NCBI GenBank assembly: GCA_003640385.1
Contig: RCAB01000064.1
Coordinates: 124,001-188,000, forward strand
Direction: 5' to 3'
DNA: 64,000 nucleotides
DNA from: Setaria digitata
Taxonomy: Eukaryota > Nematoda > Chromadorea > Rhabditida > Setariidae
In this document: positions 11,632 through 22,712 of the stretch, piece by piece
How positions within the stretch are numbered: position 1 is the first letter of the stretch
Layout of the letters: each line of letters starts with the position of its first letter
The notes under the pieces: model-generated
The model's input: only the letters and a program-made list of their open reading frames with translations
Told to the model about the DNA's origin: nothing
Database searches by the model: none
Position numbers and translations under genes: made by a program

Positions 11632-14079
11632 TCAAAACCCTTCTGCTGAACTGATTAGTTCAATGTAACGGTGAAATACGTTACTTTCGAGGAAACAAAC
11701 ACGCCTATAAGGTCGATAAGTAACACCTTTCAATACAATTGAACTAAATTTAGAATCTTTCTCTACATCTGACTGGACTGGATATTGGAAATAATCGAAC
11801 TGCAAGTCACCCTGAAATCATCCAAACAAAAATGAGCATTACGAACTTTAAAGCTTTTAAATTTCAAAATTTTTTAAATACGTAAATTTTAACTGCTTGA
11901 CAACTCAAAGCACTGGATTTGATCCATAGGTGCTTGAAACTCATCTCTTAATATCAAAACTTTCACAATACAATTGACTACGTAACCAAAACGACAAACC
12001 CATACCTGAAATAAAAGCTCCTCTTCACGGTTGTCATAAATAACATTCACATCGGCTACAGCGTTCGCTGCAATGCGCCTTTTCTGGGCTTTAGTCAGCT
12101 TTCTCTCATTTGTGGACATATTGGCAAGATATGCTCCACTCTGCTCCTTACTATCTCTGTCAGCTATTCGAATTTTCAAAATCAAAATAATATTAGAAAA
12201 ACAATACTGTGAGCCAGAATTTTTCAAATCGTCCCTAAAAAAATTTCACTCTTCTCTTTGCAAATTAAAAATTAAAAAAGAAAAAGAAAAAATCACAATA
12301 TGGAGATTCTCGAAATCTTTGTAGGGAATATAAACTTTATATAATCGGTTGTGGCAACAGTAATGCTACTGCATAAAAAAAAGGTTAGCTCAAGCGAAAA
12401 TTAAGATCATTTAAACGATAGATGGATGAAGTGCTGTTAACCGAGCTTTTGGATATATTTCAAATCTATTATTTGATTCGATATAATTCAAAATACCTAG
12501 ATGTTTGCCAATCTAAGTCGTTTCATATCCAAAAGAGTAGGGAAAGCGAATTATAACGACACATACTGAGTGGAAATTCAGCATTTCAAATTGTTTTCAT
12601 CAGGTCGTTTTCAAACCATCAAATCAAATAGAGAAGATTTTGGGACGAAAATAAACGAGGAAATAATGAAGTCAAATAATGGAAAAGTAACGGTAAAAAA
12701 CTCGAGGAAGAGCAACGAAATTTGAAAAGGTTAAAAAAAAAACAGTACGAAAGTAGGAGGGAAAAAAATAATACGAAAAATGATTTAAAACAGTCAGAAA
12801 AAAGAGTAGGAAGTTTCTAAGAATGAAATGAAAAGATAACATACGTCAGTGATTTGAAAGCAGGTGCAGCAATAGCTGCAGGAAAGTGTAGGAACCTCTC
12901 ATTAATTAAAAGGCCAACATGAATGCCCAACTCTGCAGACGATAACTTATCCAAAATGGATAGTATTTTTTTATCAATGGAATATTTTTTTGCTTTTGTT
13001 TTCAGCAGCGTCCAAATATCCTTTTGAAACTGCTAAAATAATAATTCCAGTATTTCAAAAACTCTACGAAGAAAGAATTTGGAAAGTAAAAGTAATACAA
13101 TCATATAAAAACAAGAAATGAGGATAAAATATTAATATATGCAAAAGAAAAAAATAAAAACCTTATCTGTACCCAGTTTGATCATGGACAGCACACCATA
13201 CACAACACCTTCATCACCCTCGTCCATAAATTCTTCAGCAGGCTGAAGATTTTGCATAAAAGTAGATCTTGGAAAGATTCGTTGTTTACAAAATAAAGTG
13301 AAAGTGATTCGAAACTTATGCTCTTAATAAGACATACTCGATAAACACATCCAAACGGTGACTGTTTCGTTAAGATATCCGCCATCTCTCTAACATCCAC
13401 ATCAGCTCGCAGGAAAATCTAAAAAAAATAATACCTCTTTGCTAAATTTATCATTCATTTTAAGGCACCTTTAAGTTCTTTAAACTTCCCTATTGTATAA
13501 AGGGATCGAAGAGAGAAAAGCTTTCCGATTATTACAGTGGAAAATGTACAGTTAAACATCATAACTCTTCTTGTCAAGAAGTACCTAATTTTTCCTACAA
13601 GAAATAAGATACCAACAACTAGCTCAAAAATTCATACAAGAATTTGTATTCGTACTGGAAACTACAATAAGATAGTTTGGAGAAGTACAACAAATAATTT
13701 ATTTTAAAAACAAATGAAAAGAATTCTCAATCTTAGTAATATCCTGTCAGAGGTAGATTTATTTCGGCGATGAAGGAAACATAAAAGAATACCTGTGTTA
13801 ACAGATTGACAAGGCCCTCTTTGTCGCCATCACAAATGGGATAAGCCTCGAAATCGAAAATCAACTTCTCAGCATTTTCAACGTCATCACTCATCATATG
13901 CTCATCCGGTGATTCATCCTGTAACCAATTATAAGCCTCCGTTCTATTTGATTCTCCAAATCCTATCTAAGAACCACTCCCAAGCTTGGACCACTCCTTT
14001 CTTTTGCAGAACTTAGCATGGAAGGGACAAGCAACGTCAGTTATCCCGAAGAACTAACCGAATCAGTGAGATTATCCAT
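11632..14079 (-). CDS. BCCIP: BCCIP / Bcp1 family protein
   Basis: Seven exons join perfectly in phase: 14079-14059, 13918-13793, 13418-13338, 13242-13162, 13029-12845, 12156-12006 and 11811-11632. They encode 274 residues; yeast Bcp1 has about 283 and human BCCIP about 314. Family hallmarks are visible: an acidic N-terminus, LIFDFEAYP, DVREMADILTKQSPFG, DEGVVYGVLSMIKL, LLINERFLHFP and a C-terminal beta-rich segment (QFDYFQYPVQ). BCCIP is nuclear; it binds BRCA2 and p21 in mammals, and its yeast relative chaperones ribosomal protein uL14 and aids nuclear export. The start lies inside the end of the upstream gene's last exon, so the two may share a transcript. An AATAAA on the minus strand lies near 11463-11468. 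Confidence 0.92.
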
Positions 14080-14640
14080 CAATGAAATGATCCACCTTCA
14101 CGTCACGTCTGAGTCGCACAGAATCCGCTTGACATTCACGCAGGAAGTGATAATGATATGAAACCAAAGGATGATACTGATTCCATGCAACGACCACGTG
14201 AAACTTATGATATACTGCAGCTTCAATGACATGTTTCAGTTTTAAAATTCTTGAGGGATTAATTTTCAGCACAAATGAAATTTTCTCAAGGAACATTATT
14301 CTGTGAATGATTTGTTTGTGCTCAGGGATCTGCAAGGTAATAGAAATCGATGAGATTAATATCAATGAAACAGTAGCAGTTGAAAAGTTTCGATTGAGTT
14401 GGATAGTGACATTGTAATGCACAGGTGACCAATGATGATTCTATGAATCCGTAGTCGTTTACAAGAGTTCGTAGGACATGTTCTTTGGGACTTCTCAATG
14501 CAGCAATATGACCAATTGATTTTATTGCAGTTTTAATCAATTGATTTTTCACAACACATTTCGAACAAAAGTTCTGTTCCCAATTTAATTTAAGAGCTGG
14601 AAGATGATACTCTTGAATTATAATCTGGCACAAAGGAGCA
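14072..14640 (-). CDS. 3' part of an unrecognised gene upstream of BCCIP
   Basis: An exon from about 14640 down to a GTAAAC donor near 14470 joins in phase 0 to an exon starting after TTACCTTGCAG near 14334 and ending at TAA 14074-14072. The product reads NWEQNFCSKCVVKN, HIAALRSPKEHVLRTL, then IPEHKQIIHRIMFLEKIS and FHVVVAWNQYHPLVSYHYH. It looks helical, but I do not recognise the family. A further minus-strand exon may lie at about 15150-15240 (LHPFFSLLDLLQCKFSG, donor GTAAAG). Its stop codon overlaps the BCCIP start region in a different frame (ATGGATAA). Confidence 0.45.
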
Positions 14641-14699
14641 CTTATATTACGCTTATATATTGATAAACATAAGTAAATCACTAATGACTTTGCTTTTCA

Positions 14700-16564
14700 G
14701 AAAAAAATTTTTGTGATCAACGAGGTGAACCGAACTTCTTATTTCTATAAAAATTTCGGATTTAGCTGTGTTATTTTAGGCAACATTTGGAGATGATGAA
14801 AAACATGCTCATGAGTTTTTTTCATGTCCTTAATATTAATTTGCGAAGAGGTTTTAGAGTTTTTCTACTTCTGCCGGATTCGAACTTTGTTTTTGATTTT
14901 TATCCGAACCACTTTTAAAAATTACTTTGAAAAGAAAATTCAGAAGAAGGTGATGACAGTAACTTAAAATGCTTAATGATTATTATTATGATGATATATT
15001 CATTACTATGGTAGTCACATTTATATGTGATATAATTTAGTTTCAAAGATAATACGTAGTGAGGTAGCCAAGTTTCTGATAGCTATCGTTGTACACAGTC
15101 GACTACTGTTTTGCTGCCAAGTTTAGAAAGCTGTAATTTCTTTACCTGCAAAGAGCCAGAGAATTTACATTGAAGTAGATCGAGCAAGGAGAAGAATGGA
15201 TGGAGAAAGAATATTGTTGGCTTGGCTCCTGAGCCACAATTGTTCTATTGGAAAAGTTGTTCTAAGAATGGATGAAGAATGGATAATGATCAGATTACCT
15301 ATTTAATTGTGCTGCATCTCGATCCTCTATCTCACTGCAGTGTCTTTTTTTTATATTGAAAAATTAATATTGCTGTATTACTACAAGAGAACAGTTGTTT
15401 GTGCAAAAATTCTTGTAATTTACATCCAATTTTTAATGTTTACAATTGATTTATTCGATAGTATCTGTTAGATCGAGAAAATATTAAATGCCTAGAGAGA
15501 TCAGCCTGTTCAATTTCTCTTTGCTTCCATATTTTGAATTAAAAATTTCAGCAAATTTGACATGTCTGCTCTCAGGTTTTTTTTTTTGTAACTCCTGAAT
15601 ATTTTGTTTAAACTTTCATTATTTCAAACATCCATCACTGCTTTCATATATATTTTATTTAATTTTTGGTTAATACTGAAGCCATAACAATTATTTTTCA
15701 CAGAAATTTTACGAAGTTTTTGGTTGGAGCCTTTTTCAACTTTTAAAACTTTATTCAAAATGAACTTTTTAAAAAAGTTTAAGAATTTCCAAAAGTCTAA
15801 AGGCATNGAAGCCATAACAATTATTTTTCACAGAAATTTTACGAAGTTTCTGGTTGGAGCCTTTTTCAACTTTTAAAACTTTATTCAAAATGAACTTTTT
15901 AAAAAAGTTTAAGAATTTCCAAAAGTCTAAAGGCATAAACAACTGGATTAAACTGAACGTTAATTTCTATTCTGATAATTTATTTTTTAAATTTGCAGAC
16001 ACATCAACGTATTTCAAAATAGCCGAGATTCACCAAAGGAAACTATAAACTATTTATTTGAAGCTGTGCTGACATAAGGAGACGATTGTTGGCTCTCTCA
16101 CGAATTGTTACAACAGCAACTTCCAAATCCTCGAGAGTTAATTTACTTCCAACATTTTCAGAGAACACATGTTTTAGTCCGCTGAGCACCACCATCTATT
16201 CGATAGCTTTTTCAGTCTTTGATATCTTAGATTAGTAACTTTATCTGAATAAGGTCGGAAATGTAAGTGCAGTTTAAAAGAATTTCGATGTTTCTCAAGC
16301 TTGCTGAACTCAAAATGAACATGAGTGTTATGTTGATTCGTTGATTTGTCGTGATTTCACTACTTCTCGTAACACCTTCTTTATACTTGCATTATCAATC
16401 AATTCAATATTTTTCTCAACAAATTTCTATGAGACCGCTGCTACTGTCTAAAATTTATTTAAAATTTAGAAACAAAAGCTCAATTTTGCTTCGATCCGAG
16501 CAACTTCTCTTCATATGCTATACCTGCTCGCATCGATCATTCCGTTTCTCATTATCTTTTGCTG
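14700..16564. other. Mostly non-coding; contains an N-joined duplicated segment
   Basis: Apart from the possible minus-strand exon near 15.2 kb I see no supported gene. A 129-base segment occurs twice around a single N at 15807. The open frames crossing it on both strands are artefacts of that AT-rich copy. The right part is the upstream region of the aquaporin gene. Confidence 0.5.
15678..15936. repeat. Direct duplication of 129 bases around a single N (probable assembly overlap)
   Basis: Positions 15678-15806 and 15808-15936 are nearly identical, with one clear T/C difference, and are separated only by N at 15807. This is what two overlapping contig ends look like when placed side by side without merging, with the difference due to allele or read error. 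Confidence 0.85.
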
Positions 16565-19458
16565 ATGGATTCATTATTTTACGATGATCAACAATATAAC
16601 TCCTCATTACTTCACTCTCCAAAAAAAGACCGCTCTATGGCATCCAGTGGAAAAGGTCACAGTTTAATCAAAGAGAGTAAACAAAACGGAAATGGAAATA
16701 GCTCAAAGCGAAGTATTTTGAAGAATAGTAATGACATCAAGTGCAGTGGCAGTTATTACACTCCAGCAATTGTGAATTATCAGTGCAATGAGTTGGATGA
16801 GAAGGTTTGTGTCTCTTGCAGATAACTGGAAAACAGGTAGCGGGCCGGGTCAGATAAATGTTTGAAGGAATTCAGAACATGGCTAATGACTGTAACCATA
16901 GCTGAAAGGTATCTTTGAATTGCACAAAAAGTTTTCAAATGAAATTTGCAGGGAAGTTATTTTAATCGCATAATTCGTCCATGTGCTGCAGAATTTGTTG
17001 CCGTCTTTTTAAGTATTTTCATTGGGAAGGTGATGGAGGAAGAATTGGTGCTGCACATCACAACATCCAATACTGAACGGATTATTTTGCAAGCATTTAC
17101 TGATTCAGTGGTTGTCCTTGCAATGCTTATGGCTTTTCAAACGTAAATTTTTGTTAATAAAATAACTTGAAATTTTTAGAATCAACAGATTAGTGGGAGA
17201 AATCTTTCATGAAAAAATTTCGTGCGAAGTGATTTTCCTTGTGATTCAGTCTGCGTTGTGCTCAAGAATTCCTCTTTAGCATTGGATCTTTATTGTTGCT
17301 ATGCTATTTGTCATTAGCAATGAAGTCAAGAGTGAATTAACTTTTGCTGCTTTAATTATTTTTGTTCCTTCATTCTCTTTCCTGCCTCAATCATTCAATG
17401 GAAAGCTAGGAATTTGTTTTGTAAAATATTAAAATTCCTTTTTTATCTTTGGAAACTGCTATTAAATGAAAAATAGAAGCAAAATTTAAAAGACCGCAGC
17501 TAATTTAGCCTTTCAGATGAACTAGCATTAATTCGCATATCTTTAATGGATGAAAATGGCACTAAAAGTGAAAGATCATAAATCATAAACGATCTTTATG
17601 TATTCCTTAAACCAAAACAGAAGCTACCGGAACAATCACATGTAGTGCATTTGCAGAAACAGTGCCGAAAATTAATGGCAATAATCAATGCAGTTAGTAA
17701 GAAGTTAATAAAATTAATGCAGGTGTCAATTAATATTGATGTAAATTCGACATGAGAAAAAACTGAAGAATCGGAGAAGAAAACCAGTATTTTTTCTTGT
17801 GCATCGGACAAGAAATAGGAAGGTCTCATCCAAATATTTTTTCAGGAATGCAGTTGTAAAAGACATAATGCCCATTTCTTTATAGTGTCCATCTGAATCC
17901 GGTGATAACCTTGGCCGAATTCTTTGCCCTCACAACTGCTTGGCCAATGTGTTGTGCTATGGTAATCGCGCAAATGGTTGCTTCTGTAACAGCTATCGCT
18001 AGTTTTGCGGTAATTAATTGATGAATTAATTAGACTACAGCATCTTCATTACAACATTCACATTAAAGTGATTCGTTTACTTCTAGATGATTCGGCTCGA
18101 TAATTTGGAATTACAAATGCCTACAGTACATAATATTGCTATGGATCGCGTTGGTATTATGTACCACTTGGTGAACTTTAAATTTGAATTGTTATTTAAT
18201 TTGAACTATTTAAACCTCTGAATTTTTCAATACCTCATGTTTTTTCACAGCTTAGGATCATAAATGAAAACTTTTTGTGTTTTGATATTAATAACTTGCT
18301 AAAGTTGAATTCCTAGAGAGGAAGTGGAATCTGAAAAGAGTACCACTCACGAAGATCTTACCAAAAGTTCTTTCCTTAATAGTAGCATATCATAAATTTA
18401 TCATCTTATAATTTCTAGATCCTTTCTCAGTTTATCGGTACTTTATTAGTTATTGTCACTCATCTTCTTGTAACCGGAAGAACAGGTTCCGGTTTAACAG
18501 CTCTGGCACGACCTAAGGAGAGTCCTCTTTCTGTTGTAGCTGCTGTGTTTGTCTCATCATTACTTTGGTTCGTTGCACATTTTGTAAAATTTCACAATTT
18601 TTTCCTTTTTCTTTTGAAGAAATAAATGTTTAGAAAAAACAAAAAATAAAAAAAAAAAATAGCAGTTACAAGCTGTACTTCTAATTGTTTAACTTTTTCC
18701 TAATTATCTAATTGCTTCGTCTTTTTCTAGTGCAGTTTAGTACATGTAAATATTATAATAATACAGTTAGCAGTGTAGTGCATATAAATATAGTGCAATA
18801 TATTTTATACATGTGGTAAATATAGTTTATTTGGACAGGTTGAAAGGGAAACTAATGTGCTTCTTCACAATTGATGAAACAGTAACATTGATGGGCTAGT
18901 TTAAATTCACTTCGTTTAAGCCATCTTTTCATTATCATTATCATTAAGCAGTAGTTATTCATTTTCAGTTTGCTGAATTCAACAGTTGGATGGAATCCTT
19001 TACTTGCATTTGCATTAGCAAGTTATGGCAGTATTGACTGTAATTTTGGACCCTTACAAATGCAAGGAGTATTTTGGATTGGACCTTGCCTGGCTTCACT
19101 TTCTGCATGCTTCTTATACAGGTAAACTGTTGAGAATTCAAGCTGAGAATTGAGATTTCGGCAAATTCTAAGTTGAGAGCTATGTTTTTAAATTTTATAC
19201 AATTTTCTGCTAATCCAGCCGGTAACAAGCTGTTCACTAGCCTAACTGCCCTTATCTGACTTCATTATTACCATAAAACTCACTTTTGAAGAGTTATATA
19301 TTCTAAAAGGACGATTTCATACTAAAATCGGTTAGAAGTTATTTGTTGCACGAGGAACGACAGTGAACTGACAAGTCGTTTCGTTTAGGTTACTATTCGC
19401 TGGCAAAGAATTTCGTTTGATAAAATGCACCACATGGAATGAAAGTGATCATTTGTAG
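16565..19458 (+). CDS. Aquaporin, AQP11/12-like (super-aquaporin) class, with NPV and NPL motifs
   Basis: Seven exons (16565-16804, 16952-17142, 17886-18009, 18087-18149, 18419-18567, 18969-19121, 19389-19458) join in phase and encode 329 residues. An 80-residue Ser/Asn/Lys-rich cytoplasmic N-terminus precedes six hydrophobic helices. The first pore motif is HLNPVITL (N148-P149-V150) and the second is GWNPLLAF (N265-P266-L267). Both Asn-Pro pairs are kept, but Ala becomes Val or Leu. The Arg that normally follows the second NPA is absent, as in unorthodox AQP11/12-type channels and their nematode relatives. The expected role is water or small-solute flux, often in internal membranes; selectivity cannot be read here. 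The exon 5 donor (TG|GTTCGT) is the least certain junction. AATAAA follows at 19737-19742. Confidence 0.88.
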
Positions 19459-20804
19459 TTGCTCAATTTGTTTTTGCTGTCACCTAAAATGATCGTATTT
19501 GGCGACATTACCGCTTATTTGAAATTCAAACCAAAGGATAAAGTCGCCAAGATGAAGCTTGGCTTTCAGTTCAGTTTGCCGCCATCTGTGCATTTCCATT
19601 CCACCCTAGTTCAGTGCATTGCAATTAAGTGCATGGATTGGACAAAGTGAATTTGATGAGAAGACAAAGAATGGGCAATAAGCACCGTCGATCTTTTATT
19701 CAAAGTTACACCTCATAACAAGTTCAGTTTTCTCGAAATAAAGACCACGAAACTTTGTCGCGTCTATTTCTCGATTTCCCTTCTTCCCTACCAAAACTGA
19801 GTAGGAAACTGATCGAAGAACATTCGAATGAAAGCTATCAGTTCTGAATGAACAAGCAATTCATATTCTTTGTACATTGCAAATTATTTGTCGTCGGTGT
19901 AAACCAAACCACTCTTCCTTTCCTGCTCATTCTCCGTCACTGACCAGCAACAGAGGTATTATTCTTTGATTTGCTTAATCTCACACTCCCTCACAGTTCC
20001 AATTTTTCACAGAAGCGAGCAGAGTTTTAATTGCTGCTATTCACAGTTGCAGTTAGTGTGATGGGTCTCAGCGCGATACTTCTTTTACTGTAACAATTAT
20101 TCTGATGAATTGCAAAACCTTTACTATAATTGTTTTGAACGTTTTGTGGTGGTATTTAGGGTCCAGAGATTCAGGACGTTTAGTGTACCTGTACTAATTA
20201 GGCTCCTCTTATTCAAATTTCACAGCTTAGTAGTAAAGTTAGACGTGCAGTCTCTGGTTGGACTAATTCTTTCCCGCACAATTGTCTTATTGGACAGTTA
20301 CACATATTACTGAAATTTATTAAGCAGAAGCCAAGTTGAATAATGAACTTCATGAGTGTGCAAGAGAACACTCCAAGTGGTATGCAGTGTTTATGGAAAT
20401 TGACTGAAAATTGATAAGTATATTGCACTTCAGTGCAGCATCACCAAAGTATTAATGATCGCTTTTCCTAGTGATAAGGAGCATTGTAAGCTCTTGCATG
20501 AAAAGTCGAATTTTATTTAGTAGAGTCGATTTTTCCTTCATTTGGTAAATATCCAATAAAAAGTCACCTAAAGTTTTCTGAAGTTTTGCCTCGGAATAGA
20601 TCATGGAACTGATAACTCAATGATCAAAGTATATTTTGGTGGTTGGATATTTTGACAGCAGCAGCCGATCTTCCCTGTACGAATTGCCGATTGAATAGTT
20701 TGACCTTTAAACAAATCTAGATAATTTACAGACTATTATCTTTTTCGACAACTGTAGTAGTGTCTTTTGTTCTTCCATTGCTGAACAGCGTATATCGAAA
20801 TATA
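19459..20804. other. Aquaporin 3' UTR and ALYREF upstream region
   Basis: It holds an AATAAA at 19737-19742, about 280 bases after the aquaporin stop. No open frame here has splice or homology support. The last stretch is the ALYREF 5' region. Confidence 0.5.
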
Positions 20805-22449
20805 ATGTCAATGAACGATTTGATTAGTCTGTCACTCGATGAAATCATTGCGCGCGGTGGTCCAAAGTTTCGCACGAATCGACGTCTCGGGGCAGTTAGA
20901 CGTGAAGGAGGTGTACGTGGTTTTCGTGGTGGTGTACGTGGCGTGCGTCGGATTCCTATAGTCACTAGTCGGGTAAATGTTTTACAGTTTTGTTTGCTTT
21001 GCTTTTTACCTGTCGTTTTTGTGTGTAGTATTGCAGCTTTATAAATCAAACTTTGTGACATCTGTGACAATTTCTTTTTTTTTTTTGAGATTTATCTGGA
21101 ATTTAATTTTTTCTTTCATCACGTTTCTTCAAAATTTTGAACGATATTGAACATTTTCAGACAAGCGAAGTTTATGTACAAATTTTTAAATTTTTAAATC
21201 AATGAAAAGAAGGAGTTTTTTTTTGCAGTGTTCACTCGGCATTTAGAATTGTATTTTCAGCGTCCAAAGGGAAATTTCCGTCTTAATAATCTCAAACGTG
21301 ATGTCAACATGTGTATTGTGAACATTTCTAATCTTGGTCCAATGGTTACCACGACAGATCTCCAGGTTTCCTTTGAAAAATGCTCAACAGAATCTTTTTT
21401 TTTTTTGTTGATAAATAAGTTGAATAAGTGGTACTCTCTTTGTTGTCTTAAGTGTAGATTATATATATAATTTATTTCCTCCCAGTTTTTGAAAATTTTT
21501 GGAAAATCTGTATTTTTTTACGTTTTATTTCAGGAATTGTTTGCAGAGCATCCTTATGAGGATGTTGCTGTGCAGTATGAACCGGATGGTAGCCCTTCTG
21601 GTACAGCTGTTGTGATATTCAAAAGGTTCGAAGATGGCATGAAATTGAAGAGGCAGTTTACAGGAGTAAGATTAGATGGTAAGAAACAATTTTGATTTTT
21701 TACAGGTCAGAATTACTTCAGTGCATTCCTGTGGACTGATGTGCCTCGCTCTTTTGCTAGTTATGCTTTGGAGTAATACAGTTGATTTAATCTTTTTTCG
21801 ATTCCACCCTAGTTTTGATTCGGTGAATATTTGTTTTCTCTTTATCAGAGCTGACTAGTTTATCAACGGTGCAATTTTTTAATGATCAAGTGTAATACAT
21901 GTTGTTGTTGTTCCTAAGGTATTGCCAAAATCGTATCTGTAGTACCTCTTTTGTTTTTGCATAGTTTTACTGCTGTAGACGAGCAACTATGAAAGTAGAG
22001 CTCATACAGAATTTTCATTTGGCTGTGTTACATTTTTGCTTTTTTAGGGAAAGTGATGGATTTATTTGTTTTAACGAAGAACGATTTTATGCGAGGTGTC
22101 TCACAGGTAGTTTTTTTTTTTTTTTTTCCTTGCAAGTTGATTTTTTTTTCTGAAATTATTCTGTAACTTTAATCACTTTTTAGGGTTTTTAAATTGAATT
22201 AGTCAGAACTTTTGCACTTTATTATTAGAAATCTGATGTGAATTGTAATTTTAGAATCGAGTAGCGAAACGAGGAGGAAGAGGTAATGTTCGGTTTGGTA
22301 GCAATAATTTGTTGACGAAGAGACGAAGCGGTGGCGTTGGTCGAGTGAAGAATATATCCCGAAAACCGCAAGTGACAAGTGAAGAGCTGGATCGAGAATT
22401 AGATGCTTATATGCGTGGTTCTAAACACCCGAAAGTTTCAGCACCGTAA
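20805..22449 (+). CDS. ALYREF: ALYREF/THOC4 mRNA-export adaptor
   Basis: Five exons (20805-20972, 21261-21365, 21534-21678, 22048-22106, 22255-22449) join in phase and encode 223 residues, the usual size. The N-terminal conserved box SLDEIIARGG (SLDDII in relatives) binds the UAP56 helicase. An Arg/Gly-rich stretch (GVRGFRGGVRGVRR) binds RNA. A central RRM runs from about 73 to 150 (CIVNISNLG; SGTAVVIFKRFED; GVRLDG). A second Arg/Gly region and the C-terminal SEELDRELDAYM box complete the family layout. It works in the nucleus with TREX, loading the NXF1 export receptor onto spliced mRNA. The start was set at 20805 because the upstream in-frame part lacks family resemblance; ATG at 20811 is an alternative. 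AATAAA lies at 22547-22552. Confidence 0.93.
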
Positions 22450-22546
22450 ACGGGAAAAATGTACTGAACGAATGTTTTAAGTTTTTTTTTTTTTTTTTTT
22501 TTTGTCGAAGGTTGTTTTTCTTTGTTACGATTGGGCATATTTTTAT

Positions 22547-22552
22547 AATAAA
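22547..22552 (+). promoter_or_regulatory. AATAAA polyadenylation signal of ALYREF
   Basis: A perfect AATAAA about 100 bases after the stop, preceded by a T-run of more than 20 bases at about 22481-22503. Confidence 0.65.
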
Positions 22553-22636
22553 GATAATATTTATGATATAAGATTGCCCATAAAAGCGTTCACATAAAAT
22601 AAGTAAGATCTCGTTTGTTTAATTTTGTTTTCTTAT

Positions 22637-22712
22637 AATGGCTGTTATTAGGAGAAATAGGAATCGTCATTTCATTATGGCACGCATCATTTCATTGTTA
22701 ATAACAGCCATT
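22637..22712. repeat. 14-base perfect inverted repeat with 48-base loop
   Basis: AATGGCTGTTATTA at 22637-22650 is matched by its exact reverse complement at 22699-22712. It sits about 90 bases after the ALYREF polyadenylation signal. It could be the ends of a tiny MITE-like insertion or a transcript hairpin. Confidence 0.6.

Noticed and set aside
14322..14455. Read-through frame ending ...DFYYLADP
   Set aside because: It runs through an intron ending in TTACCTTGCAG; the spliced reading continues in another frame with better coding character.
15624..16048. Open frames on both strands around 15.6-16.0 kb
   Set aside because: They run through the N-joined duplicated AT-rich segment and mirror each other; no protein-like composition.
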